Shown here: positions 1 through 11,778 of the stretch, piece after piece
Position numbering within the stretch: the first letter of the stretch is position 1
Layout of the letters: each line of letters begins with the position of its first letter
Source: Siphonodentalium dalli
Taxonomy: Eukaryota > Mollusca > Scaphopoda > Gadilida > Siphonodentaliidae
Reading direction: 5' to 3'
Assembly (NCBI GenBank): GCA_032622095.1
Contig: CP136061.1
Coordinates: 125,130,754-125,194,753, forward strand
Length of the DNA stretch: 64,000 nucleotides
Program-made: the position numbers and the translations under genes
The notes under the pieces: generated by a model
The model's input: the letters and a program-made list of their open reading frames with translations, nothing else
Databases searched by the model: none
Told to the model about the DNA's origin: nothing

Positions 1-95
1 ATGTGCCCTGTGTTTTAAAGACATATTATGCAATCATTTCAGTTATTCGGACATTTAAGAGAGTACCGAGATACTGAGACAACTGAAAGAGCAAA

Positions 96-389
96 CATAT
101 TCTCGAATAAATACGCACATAATCGACCTATAATGTGAAATAGGTACATAAAATGATTATTTTATTATGAAATAAGCAGATAATGGACTCATACATGTTT
201 CGTTTAATGAAGCGGGCCACGGTGAAAACACGCTGCTAAATCGCCTCATTATGAGTCGATAATATGACTAAAAGGCTCTCATTTTCAGCATGTTATCGAC
301 TCAAAATGAGGCAATTCTGTGCACGTTATCTACCTAAAACAAGTTCTATTATAATTAGATAATGTACGGGTTTTCGAGAGAACAGGCTG
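96..389 (+). mobile_element. Hairpin MITE family 1, copy 1
   Basis: A non-coding element with terminal inverted repeats (left CATATTCTCGAATAAATACG followed by CACATAATC; right GATAATGTACGGG then TTTTCGAGAG and ACAGGCTG) and an internal palindrome at 242-313 (CGCCTCATTATGAGTCGATA / TATCGACTCAAAATGAGGC). Three other copies lie at 10537, 35948 (inverted) and 54421. Confidence 0.7.
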
Positions 390-1191
390 GTTCGAGCGTA
401 GCATTAAACTCATGTTGTCAAAAGCGGTTTTTTTTTTCAACCACAGCGATCGTACAATTTCATAAATAAAAAATCACAACACCCGAACTACGCACATGTG
501 TAATCATTTTATATCTTTGTGGACGAATGACCCAATAGTAAACAAATGTCAGGCCATTGTCAAACCTGGCCCATATGCACATTGCGAGTACAGTTATATA
601 GAGATTCGCTTAAGATTTTCTTCCCCGACGTATAGCGTAACATTTACACCTTTGTCACCTAATTATAGTGTTTATAACTGTTTCTTATAGTGTAGTAAAT
701 TCATTATGACGTTAACATAGTCCATTTCGTAACCATTGGTGTGTGATATAATACCAATTGTTCAGCGGCATGCATGCATTCAATGGTGACACAGGGTTTC
801 CATATTGCGTCTATAGAACGAATCATCTCAGATAACGGAACAATTTGATAGATATACCAAACGATAGGCTGCCTCGACATATAATATAATGCTCTGGGAT
901 TACCATTGTAGTTAGAACGGGCGGTACTCGGATATAAAACAAGCTTTTTTATTTAAATAGATAAGTTATGTTGTACATTTTTATATTGACATAAGTATAT
1001 ACAGATTACATAATAGTTCAGGATTACAATAAGAAATGTTGGTGCACAGGGGATCAGGTCACCAACTATGAAGCTTACGGGAAAACAGCTGCTAGTGAAT
1101 AAGAAGATGGTGTTGTTAACTGTTATATGACCAAATGTAATTCGCAAAAGGAAGAGCAGTTACTAATGGGATGGATGGCATTGAATCATCG
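390..1191. other. No gene seen
   Basis: AT-rich unique-looking DNA between the first MITE and the foldback element. The short frames at 496-690 and 953-1147 have no recognisable domain or start context. Confidence 0.6.
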
Positions 1192-2124
1192 CTTAAGGAC
1201 TTTGCTAACCCAATTTTCCCCAAATTTGATGGAGTCCAAAATAAAGGTTTATATTCTCTTTTATTAGTAATCACAGCAACCAAACCCATGGATGCAACAT
1301 TTTAAGAGTATAAATCATGATGGATTATGTTAGAAATACAAAATGTGAAATTTATAGAAGTTTTTTTAATCTATTTTTTCGAACAAAAATTCAACAAACA
1401 CAAAGTCCATATCTAAGAAAAAAATATGGGTGTGTGTAGTGAACACTGAAAAATGATGAACAATAAAGATATACTCACAGTTCTTCAGTGTTCTTCAGAT
1501 TTTTGGCTTGGACGCAGTTGTCTACAGATGGTAGATTTCATTGCCCAGTAATGCTATTTGGGAACTGAATTTGATGGGTCAAGTTAAGCTGGGATTATGA
1601 TCAGCAGGTGCTGACCCATCGGAATATAATCTCCTGATTGGTGACCTAGTTTCTGGCAATGGGGTACCCCCCGATTGAGGATTAGACAATTCTTTTGTCA
1701 AGAGATTCACAACATACCACTGTCCACATATATTAACACTTAACTGTCACACCCCAACAAGAAATATCAGGCAAGTTACTCAATCATTTGTAAACAATTG
1801 GTTCTTAGTCATTTTATCAAAGAACGCTTGATAAATATGAATATTATTTTATTGTTCATCGTTCATCACAGTGTTCAGTACACATTGCCATATTATTTTC
1901 TTAGATATGGACTTTGTGTTTGTTGAATTTGGGATCGAAAAAATAGATTTGAAAAACCTCTATAAATTTCACATTTAGTATTTCTAACATAATCCACCAT
2001 GAATTATACTCTTAAAATTTTGCATCAATGGGTTTGGTTACTGTGATTACTAATAAAAGTGCACATAATCATTTATTTTGACTCCATCAAATTTGGGGAA
2101 AATTGGGTTAGCAAAGTCCTTAAG
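1192..2124. mobile_element. Foldback-type element with 277-nt terminal inverted repeats
   Basis: Bases 1192-1468 and 1848-2124 are inverted copies of each other, starting CTTAAGGACTTTGCTAACCC and ending in its complement, with a unique middle of about 380 nt. Both arms are the same length and diverged by scattered substitutions and small indels. No open frame of transposase type is present, so this is a non-autonomous foldback or long-TIR element. CTTAAG is itself palindromic, so the exact end and any target-site duplication are unclear. Confidence 0.75.
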
Positions 2125-2350
2125 CTAAGAACATACAAACAGTTCCAACTTGAATATAAAACACGATTATTGAGCATGAACATGACTACATGAGCAGACA
2201 ACGCTAGTGAATTTTGGCATAATTTCGATCTCGCGTCTTTCTATCCGAATTGAAACAGTTGTTCTGATAACTCTATACAAAATGAATATCGCTTTCTGTT
2301 GTCAATTCTTCTCGGACCTTCAAATAGCAGACCCCCGTGCGGTCCCGGGG

Positions 2351-3985
2351 TAGAATAGGCCTACCGCCCCACTGCGAGAGGTAATAGTACCCTAATGTGG
2401 AACCATGTTTGTCGTGGGGGGGCACCCCGTAGTGTGATATAGGAGTCCCATGGAGGTACATTGGCGACCATATCACATGAGGCATCGACCTGCGGACGCG
2501 GATTTGCTAGTGGTCCTCTCTGGTCCTACATCTCTTCAAGACGGGTGATTGAGTTGACCCGGCTCAATCAATCGGCCAATCACGTCTCTACAGTGTTTCA
2601 GATTACATTTATGTCATCTGTTGTATTTTGTTCCTGGTGTCTAGTTGTGTGTTCTGTTTTCAGGTATATGTTGTTTCTTTCGTGTCATATCTTTGCATTT
2701 CGTTTTCATGATTGTTAAATGTTCCAATGGTGTTACGTTCACGCCTTTCTCACCGTGGGGAGGTACCGGGAGGCTGCTGCAGTAGCTAAACGGATCACCG
2801 CTTCATTTATGTACCAGTCTATGGCCCGATCATAATTCGAAGGGTAGTCCGATGCGGCTGCTGGGCTAGTTAACAAACCAACACAAATGTATTGATCGTA
2901 ATAATGCTACCGCACCAAATCCCACAATTACCGATGTCTATCTTCAGTACGTGGTTCTTGTCTTTGATCCGAATGTCAATAGATCTTCTGTATTTGTCAT
3001 TGATAACAACCATATGCTACAAAGTATAACAGGACAATTTAAATATATCAAGGACTTAGACATTAAATGGCTCTCTTTTGATTTAATGTTCAAGGAAAGT
3101 TCAGTGAGATGCTCTTTTGCAATTAGCATCTAGTGCATAGACACCAGTGCTAATTACCCATCACAAGACATTGAACAGTGGCAGAGAGTCAGAGAGACTG
3201 GCTGTGTTGGCACCACATGCAGGGAGTTACAGAAGTCCGTAGATTCTCAGAAAATTTCCTTTGAATTGTTATCTTCTGACCTCCAATCAGTGCGAAAATC
3301 CACCGGCATTGCAGGTTGCGAACACGATGTTAAATGTAAGTACCGATGTTTTGCCTGCAAGAGCTATGGTCATGCTCAGAAACATTTTAAAAGCAAAGAA
3401 ACCATATGTGCAAGCTATTCTTTTTCTGGATATAGCCATTATGATGGCACAAAAGCAAAACAATTTGCTAACTGCCAAGGTTCACGTGCAGCAACCGGTC
3501 GCTCGTGTTCCATATGGGAGTATCAATTCAAAATTAAAAGGTGTAAGGCTGACTAACATCTGCACTAAATCGATGCAAATAAAATAGTTGGTGCTCGACC
3601 ATCAATTAAACCAGTCAGATACTCTGCTGTCGTTTCTACCAACAAGTGCGTGTATGCTAGCACTCAGACAATAGTCAGAACACCATATGTATATCAAAGA
3701 CAACACAACGTGACGTAACCGATACAACTCCTGTCCCAGAACATGTATCACATACCATGGACACGTCTACTGAAGATACACATATTGCTCCCATGCAATC
3801 CACCCAAGTTGAACCAGTTACTACAGCACAGTCTATCGCTGTTGATGTTGTTGCCCCCACAACAAGAATCGGCCGTTGCGGCTTCGCATAACAAAATCGC
3901 CAAAAGTATCTCCAACGTCCAGACTCTAAGAAAGAAATGTTCATATTTGAACTTAAGGCCGGGTTCTTCATCTCCTGTTTAAACC
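2351..3985 (+). pseudogene. Jockey-type LINE remnant, copy 1: 5' leader and ORF1 (gag) with zinc knuckles
   Basis: The leader (2351-2720) and coding remnant (about 2940-3985) match, block by block, the inverted copy at 25500-27050. The readable coding part starts near 3255 with NCYLLTSNQCENPPALQV. It then shifts frame to RCFACKSYGHAQKH, a CCHC zinc knuckle with the last Cys replaced, followed by a damaged second knuckle (ICASYSFSGYSH) and FANCQGSRAATGRSCSIWEY. This order of a hydrophobic domain, RCFxCQ-type knuckles and CPxWEYE-like tail is typical of Jockey-clade ORF1 proteins, which bind the retroelement RNA. A Pro/Thr-rich linker and a block containing MFIFEL (about 3930-3960) follow in yet another frame. 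There are at least two frameshifts and several stops, so it is dead. The 5' end is set by the first base shared with copy 2, not by a visible target-site duplication. Confidence 0.7.
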
Positions 3986-4002
3986 TGGTCTGCGTAAACC
4001 TC

Positions 4003-4401
4003 TAGGTTTAACCCTTTACCCAACAAAACCGGCCAAATAAAGCTTCAACAGCCTAAAATATCTTCGGTCTGTCTCAATAGAACCATACAAATATGGATAT
4101 CATTGGAACCGGCTCCTTGACCACATTGTGATAGTTACAGTTATGCCCTGTGCCAATGCATTCTCTTATATATGCGAGTCGACCATAGGTCGCCTCGCAT
4201 ATATAAGAGAATGCATTGGCCTAAAAAAAATCTTTTTTTTAACACTTTTTACCATTTTTTCTTACATTCTTTAACAATTTTATAATTTTTAATGTGTTAA
4301 GCCAATGCATTCTCTTGTATATGCGAGGCGACCTATGGTCGACTCGCACATATAAGAGAATGCATTGGCACAGGGCCGTTCTGTTGGGTAAAGGGTTAAA
4401 C
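4003..4401. mobile_element. Double-hairpin MITE with TTTAACCCTTTACCCAAC ends
   Basis: The outer ends are inverted repeats (GGTTTAACCCTTTACCCAAC near 4003 and its complement ending at 4401). Inside are two inverted 69-nt blocks (4152-4220 and 4301-4369), each of which is itself a near-perfect palindrome built on GCCAATGCATTCTCTTATAT. A T-rich loop separates them. A diverged copy of one hairpin is at 62322-62393. The element abuts the end of LINE copy 1. Confidence 0.7.
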
Positions 4402-5049
4402 CACTGTTTGACAGCTACATCGTGGTTTAAACCCGAGACCGCAGGTATAAATGACGAATTTGTCGTCTCTGGTTTAAACATGGTCCAGCCAGCCCTTACT
4501 TTAACAGTAGTGTCTCTGTATCATCGAAATAATTAATCGTATTTGCCTAATCAAATAACAGATTACTTTATGGATGCATATAATAGAAGGATTAACACAT
4601 AGTTAGTGATATCAGCAACACGGTATGTCCACGTATAAGCTTAAAAACATTAAATACAGATGCAATTGTCTCTTAAATGTAATGGTCTAATAATGAATGT
4701 GTGTAGACTAGTATGTTGAGAGTATATGTGCTGTGAACATACTTATATTTATGCTTGGATTGGCGTGTCTACAATATAAAGCACACTGTATATAGATATA
4801 TCCATGCTAGTGGGTTTGGGCGAGGTGTGTAGGTATGTATGAACATAGGTGTATATGTGAGTGATGGCCGTGGAAAGGTGGGGATGGGGTGTGAGAACGT
4901 GGTGAGTGAATGTGCTTGGGGACGTTTGTGTACTTGTTCACGCCCATCGGGTGTATACTGGTGGGGAAATTTTAGATCGCCGTGTATCGCCGAACGCGCC
5001 GTGTGTCTGTGGAGCTTTTATAAATAGATAATTGGTTTTTCCTTTTTCC

Positions 5050-5615
5050 GGTTGTGACAATTCGCAGTAGGTCCCTGTTTGCGGGGGGGGGGGGTGTCTA
5101 TTTCCGGATGTCTCCGAATTCGCGGAGGTCGCCTAAAATGGTCGAAATATGTTGATTTTAATGAGGGAACGGGTGCGTATATGTCAATTGATACGTATTT
5201 TAAACAAATAAAGACACGATGATCATAATAGTGGTTTGTTCTATCAATCATATCATGATCATGATCATCATAATACGGAACAAGTCTTGCGACTTTTCGT
5301 CCCAATAACATTATTTGCAATGCTTCTTTACAAATATATGTATCGTCATTCGATATTTACTTGTTAATTTACTTTAGTAAAAAGGGAAATTGTATTCAAC
5401 CAACTGATAGATAGCCTGTTGTGACAATTCGCAGTAGGTCCCTGTTTGCGGAGGTCTATTTGCGGAGTTCCCCGAATTCGCGGAGATCCCCTAAAATGGT
5501 CGAAATATGTTGATTTTAATGAGGGAACGAGTGCGTATATGTCAATTGATACGTATTTTAAACAAATAACGACACGATCATGATAATCGTGGTTTGTTCT
5601 ATCAATCATATCAAA
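5050..5615. repeat. Direct duplication of about 200 nt, 367 nt apart
   Basis: 5050-5255 and 5417-5613 share GTTGTGACAATTCGCAGTAG, ATGGTCGAAATATGTTGATT and GTCAATTGATACGTATTTTA with few changes. The first copy has a run of 12 G where the second has GGAGG. The space between them is ordinary AT-rich DNA. Antisense frames in both copies look alike only because the DNA is duplicated. Confidence 0.75.
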
Positions 5616-5639
5616 ATCGCTGGATTGATAGTTGCAGTA

Positions 5640-8600
5640 TGTAACTATTATATGACCGCATTAATTGCTTTCAATGTTTAGATATCAACAATGGCTGGAA
5701 GATTTTATGGCGGGAACACAATGACTCCGATTTTTGAATCGCATTTAGAGACTTCTGGTGTGGTGAATTAGATTCCTGCAGTAATAAGCCGTAGTTTTTT
5801 GTAATAATTTGAAGGACTAGTTGTTTTAACGGAATTCTGAGGCGGTGCATTCATGTAACCAATATATTTAACATTTTTTTATTATAATTTAAATCTATGC
5901 ATAATAATATAATCTTGAGGGCGTTACCATTTCTGATTATTGTTTTCTTGTTCTGTATGTGTGTGTGTTTGCTTATGCCGTGGGTGCGAGTGGGTACGCA
6001 GAGCGCCGCGCAATTTACCAATAAGTATTTGACACAGTGACATTTTGGTCCAGGAGGCCCAGTGTATTAATACAAATTGTTTTCGTTTTTGCATTGAGTA
6101 CATGTAGTTGGAGTGCGACCCATGCAGCTTGACATATTCACGTTCAAATGGGTAGTTGCCATGTTTTGTAATATCTACACAAAGAATATTAGAAACAGCA
6201 AGATGCTATAATATGACTACATATTCTGTTTTATGTTGATGGTCGTATACACGTAAATCAAACAGTTTCATCTATACTAACACGCGAGAAATCTGACATG
6301 TAACGCCATTCGCTAGCCCATGCATGCTGGACGTGCTCTTTAACATCACGTTTTCCAATTTATGCTTGTATATCACCCATTGATTGTTATGTCATGTTAG
6401 GTGTATGTTTTCTTTACTTTCTGTATGTGCACATGTACATGCATATTGCCATACCCGAATGTAATTTTGTGGTCGTGCAATAAAGCTATGGCTATATATC
6501 TGTGACTCATATAGGCTTATAAAACGCAACCATTCGCGTATTTTCACAATTCAATCTATATATGGGGTCATCGTTGTGACCACATACTGTATAATTCGTA
6601 TCACTCAAACCGAGTAATATATAGCCACATTCAACGAATTGTCTTAAATGTTGACAAAGTTATCTATCGGTGAATACTATATGTCTCTCGTGACATTCAG
6701 ATTGGTTGCATACTATGTTCGATATAATCTTACTGCCCTTCTGTCGATGAAAATACGACAATCCGAAAGTATAGTATAGTACTTATTCCAATATCGGTAT
6801 TCCATCATATTTCAAAGCGATGCATTTTAATGATCATCTGTCCCGTCAGATTTATCCGCTGTATATATTCAAATTGTTTATACCATATAGTTTGTTTGAC
6901 AAATGAACAATCCCAGCTTCCAGTAAACGCTATAACTTCATTTTCTGTATTGCATAGAAGATAAACAATTTAGCTTCTCAAGTGTTGTAGAAGTGTCTAT
7001 GGTTAGCCATTGATTTAGAGAAAAAGATGCATGAATCACGAAGAGATGATGTTAACATCATTTATATTGCTCCGCATCGGAAAGCGATTTCCGGAGATTG
7101 AAAATTGTCAGAATTCACACCAGTGTTCGATATAATAATAATAAAAGTAGTGTCGTGGACTATGTCAAAACAGTGGTCCTATAGAGGAGGAATGCCAACT
7201 TGTCTACGGCTCGTGGATCATTCCTCTTCTAGGATCACTATTTTGGCATACATTATCTATATACTATGGCATGATTTCGGTCCATGTACTAACCGTCTCG
7301 ACCCGCGTGGTAACGTGACGTATACCACGCACACACATAGTGTGTTCATTATTGCGTTTCTTGCTATTAACCAGCGACACGATTGGGAATATTCCCGGCC
7401 GAGATTCTCTCGCTCGACGAACATATCGGCGCTTAATTAAACTGTCACCCATATACCTGTCAGTATAACTCCGATATTTCACGGCTTCTTGTCACAAGGA
7501 GCGAGCACATAATTGTGTTAGGAGAAAATTGAATTCGCCGGAAACCAGTTGAAGAACACGAGGACTTGGTGAGGAGCTTGGCTGATTAATTTCAATCAAT
7601 TTCGGGAACACTTATGTTGGTATTTGAAACTATGCACTTAATTTACAGTTTTCGCTTTGTTGAAATTGTCTAGTGAGAGTAAAAAAAAACAACTTAAAAC
7701 ATCCCCAAAAATTAGATCAGATCCTGCAACGTTCTCACTGAGAATGAAGCGGTAGAAGATATCGAAGACCCGTCACTCCCGTCGCAATTTTCATGGAAAC
7801 TAATTTTATTCGCTTTCCACATCCCGGACTAGTTCATGGGATCAAAATAGATCGACAAATACGTTAATTACATTTATTTGAGTTTTAGATGCAACAGAAA
7901 GTCTTATCCGAGTCATGGAATTTGTTTTTTGAAAAATCGGTAAGTAACCGTATTCTCACTTATTTATAGTTTTCTTATTTGTCGAGTTCGAGTCTAAATG
8001 ACAAACGAAAGATCTTCGTATATTACTCAGAACACAGGACGCCATAACTTATATTGAATGTATGGTAAATACAGTGGGTTTGGGTGTCTCACCCCCACCA
8101 ACGTTGGTTTCAACAGTTGGAAATTCCATGCCTGATACAACAGAACTTGGAAATTTCACACCACAATTATGTTGAAATTGTTCTCCATAATTTGATTTTC
8201 TAACCAGTAATTAGCTCGGAAATTGTTGTTTTTATACAAGGCCGCATGTTTTCCTGCTGTTGGTAAAACACATTGGACTGATAAGACCATCAGTCAGCAT
8301 CAGTTGGGAAAAGTAAAACTTTAGAGGGTGTCTTAAGTAACCAGTAAGAAACGTCTATGCGGGTTTGCAGAGTGGGTAATAATAACAAATTTCAAGGTAA
8401 ATCTCTTACTTGTTATATACATATGCCGCCCAGAATGTTTTGTCTTCGCGTTTTAGAATTGGAACAACTTATGTTGTAAATAGTTGTAATTTTTGTATAG
8501 ACAGAAAACGTTTTTCCAGTTGAGGTGCGTTGATCCTATCACATATGACCATAAATCGGTAAAACTTGTCCATGTTAAATTTCAGTTTATTATGAAAATG

Positions 8601-9200
8601 AAAACGAAAATACTTCAATCACCATTATTTCTGTGAGACAAACGTCACGAAAATACTCACTAGAATTCACCATTTAATGTTGGAAAGAAGCAATAACGAT
8701 AGTAATCCTTTTTATTATATTTCGCTATTCTTTGGGAGACTCGAGCATGGATGCTCATTATGAGACGGTCATTGGAATTTCTGCCAGGCTGACAAATATT
8801 CAGAACGTGTTAAACTTCCTCTTCGGAAATTCGATATTTGGCCACCAAAATCTCATTAATTGGCTCATGAATCCGACGCAATGTTTTTTTCTGGTATTAA
8901 AGATGTACAGATGGTCTTTTTATGGTGTCAAATCGGACATGGCATCTTTAAGATTCTTCCTCACATCTGTGCGAAAAGTTTTTATTTGGCTCTGAACAAT
9001 ACCGAGTGTTCAGTGTTAGTCACTTCGTTATATAATCAGAATAAAGAGCGCTATATAGATCAGTCTTTTGCTGAAAGTAAGTTTAAATTGCTGATATATT
9101 TCTATGAAGTGTTCACTGTTTATATATAGGAGTGCCGATCTAATCTAATCATCGTAAACCTTTCTTTACTTAATACACGTACTCATTCAGTTGACGATTA
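5640..9200. other. No gene or clear repeat seen
   Basis: AT-rich sequence with only short random frames (for example 7105-7440, and 8732-9129 in two overlapping frames). I see no domain, splice-flanked exon or repeat copy. A hidden short exon cannot be excluded. Confidence 0.5.
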
Positions 9201-9214
9201 GTTCACTCAAGAAA

Positions 9215-9460
9215 TGTTCAGATATATAAGTTCAACAAACAGCCATATAGCCGTTTTTTCACTTGTTATCTAAACATTTGCCACCTTTGAATATGAATCG
9301 ATTTCGAATAGAAATTGTGAACCCAACGTAAATGAGAAGTTACCATGTTAATCCTTCCCATGCTAAATCCTCATTGGCGAGTAGTTCCCTTATGAGAGGT
9401 TCATATAATTAGTTCAACAAACGATCGCTGAACTTATTCTGAACTAATGAATATGAATTA
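9215..9460. repeat. Degenerate copies of the GAGTAGTTCCCTTA repeat family
   Basis: 9215-9295 and 9355-9460 both carry AGTTCAACAAACxxxC followed by TCTGAAC/ATCTAAAC-like blocks and AATATGAAT. The second has CATTGGCGAGTAGTTCCCTT at its start. A better copy is at 35685-35825, and an inverted fragment is at 42833-42895. Confidence 0.5.
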
Positions 9461-10536
9461 TTCTAATCGTGTATGATCTGCTTTTCCTGTATGTCGTCTG
9501 CTTGTATTACCTGAATACACCTCCATAGAATAATAGATTATTCAATTGCATACCTTTAATAACTAAATGGGAGAATCAATTAAGTAAATACACGGTTAAT
9601 TGAGGACTGATGGTTATGTGTCGCTTCAGAACAGAAAGGCAGAAAAACGCCATTTGCATTCAAGGGCATCGATTGATTACGTATCCCGTTAACAGTGTGA
9701 TGCACTCGACTCTGACTTACGCCACCTATCGAGAACTTCCGGTGACTGCCAGCATGCAATCGCTTGGTTATTAACAAAGATCATTATTTTTGTTGGAATG
9801 GCATATCGCTTACCTTAACAAAACTGTGTAAGTAATTTCAAACAACAATGTGAGCTAAATACCATATCGGTGTCAATCGATACACGCTACCTCTTCATAA
9901 TGCGCGGATTAATTATGGAATTGATCGAAACGTTCGTCCCAATCGAACTACAGCCCTGGCTAATGCTATCGAATTAACGAAAGGTTAACTCACTCATATG
10001 CCTTCAGAACTGGTGTTCTCTTATTGCTTAAGTAAAAATACTCAAACTGTATTCACCTTATAACACGCGCGGTAACGGAATGTGCCAACAAAATAAAAAC
10101 ACTTATTGACCCCTCATCAGAAACAACCATAGACGAAATCATAAGTAACATGTATAGAACAGTAAATGACTTTGAAACCCACATACTATAATGCAGATCA
10201 GATGAGATTAACCTTCTGCACTATAGCCTTAGAAATAACTGCAGTGACCTAAACTTTGATAAATATGACAAATACATCTCACCTCATCCAAAGTATACTA
10301 GTGGTAATCCATGTGAAGACCCAAACCATGTTTTCTTCAGTTGTCCTCTGCGCAGAATCCATAGTTCGTATGTGGCCACGTTGTGTGAATTTAATATGTG
10401 GGCACCTTCTCTATTTGGCGTACCGTACATCATCGTAACACTGAATATGCGCATTTTCGACATAGTACGTACTCTTTTATCTATTCGATAGAAGCATAAT
10501 TCTCACATCATATTTACTTTTACACTAAAATGCCAA

Positions 10537-10863
10537 CATATCCTCGCGCAAATACGAACCTAATCGACATATAATATGAAATATGTACATAATGTGATTA
10601 TTTGATTCTGAGGCAAGCAGATCATGGAGTCATGGCCGTTATTTCGTTTTATGGCGCGGGTCATAGTGAAAACACATGTTAAACAGCGTACATATGAAAG
10701 TCATTGTCCGCACATAATCTTCTTATAATCGCCTCATTATGAGTCGATAATGTGATTAAAATGCTCTTATTTTCAGCACATTATCGACTCAAATTTAGCC
10801 GATTATCTACCTAAAAAGGTTCTTTATAAGCAGACAATGTGTGATTTTCGGGAAAACAGGCTG
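10537..10863 (+). mobile_element. Hairpin MITE family 1, copy 2
   Basis: It has the same order of blocks as the copy at 96-389: left terminal repeat (CATATCCTCG then CAAATACG), a TGATTATTTGATTCTGA block, a GGCGCGGGTCATAGTGAAAA block, the central palindrome (CGCCTCATTATGAGTCGATA and its complement, the right arm partly degraded to CAAATTTAGCCG), and a right end GATTTTCGGG then ACAGGCTG. Confidence 0.7.
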
Positions 10864-11325
10864 AAAATGCGAGACCACAGCCACACCAACATCCACCATT
10901 AACAAATATATTTGTGGCCCCAACGACGTTCAACCAGATCCACTACGAAGAGGTTTCCTGTTAGGGCCAACAAATACTGTAAACGTATAGGTCTACTGTA
11001 AAAATACAGTTCAGATTACTTATGCGCGAAAATGTCATGAGTTATACTTATGCTTAAAACGTCGATGCTGGTGAAATGATCGATCATGCATCATTACTGT
11101 ATCATGTTGCAACAATTTTGGGGTACATCCGTTATAGAGTCCCTTTATTTGAGTACTATACGTTAGTATGGATGATTAGAGTTAGGAAGTCTGAGTTTTC
11201 AGTGTTTTAGGTAAAAACGAAAAATTGTGAGTGATATAATTAGTTAGTTACATGCATTTTTAAACTTGACTACCTCCACATAGTATGTTTCCATAAACGC
11301 CAGAGACAAAAAGTGATTCACGATT

Positions 11326-11778
11326 AAAGATACGGGCGGTGTTGTCGGTGGGAATGATGTTAAAATATTCACCTCCGTCAAAAACCGCCATAAACAGAAA
11401 GAATAGTAAAATATAGACAAACCTTGTTCTTATACCAATCAGAAATATGGCATAAACAGTATGTTATTGTCAAATGCTTTTCCTTTGTTGTGTAAACAAA
11501 AGCAAAAAACGTTACAGAACCTGGCTTTTGTTTAGATCCGGATATGGTAAACATAAAGAGCGTTAATTGAGCTGTGTTATGTAAACAGAAGCAAAACTTC
11601 TGTAACACGAGCAGGCTCTTGTTTACGTACAATATCGTACGTCTTGACGACAATATACTAATTACGCGCTGATTATGTTTGGCATATGAACAAAACTATA
11701 TCTATTTTAATATTCCTTCTGTTGATGGCGATTTTAACAAATATGAATATTTCTGCAACGAACGCCGCCCGTGCCTTT
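11326..11778 (+). mobile_element. Non-autonomous TIR DNA transposon (ACGGGCGG family), complete copy
   Basis: The ends form imperfect 18-nt inverted repeats: AAAGATACGGGCGGTGTT at 11326-11343 and AACGCCGCCCGTGCCTTT at 11761-11778. The body is AT-rich and non-coding. Two further copies in the window (26397-26705, inverted; 27129-27624) confirm the element boundaries on the left side. This copy lacks about 80 nt found in the other two, with AAAGAGCG-type short repeats at the deletion point. No target-site duplication could be assigned with confidence, so the superfamily is not called. Confidence 0.75.
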
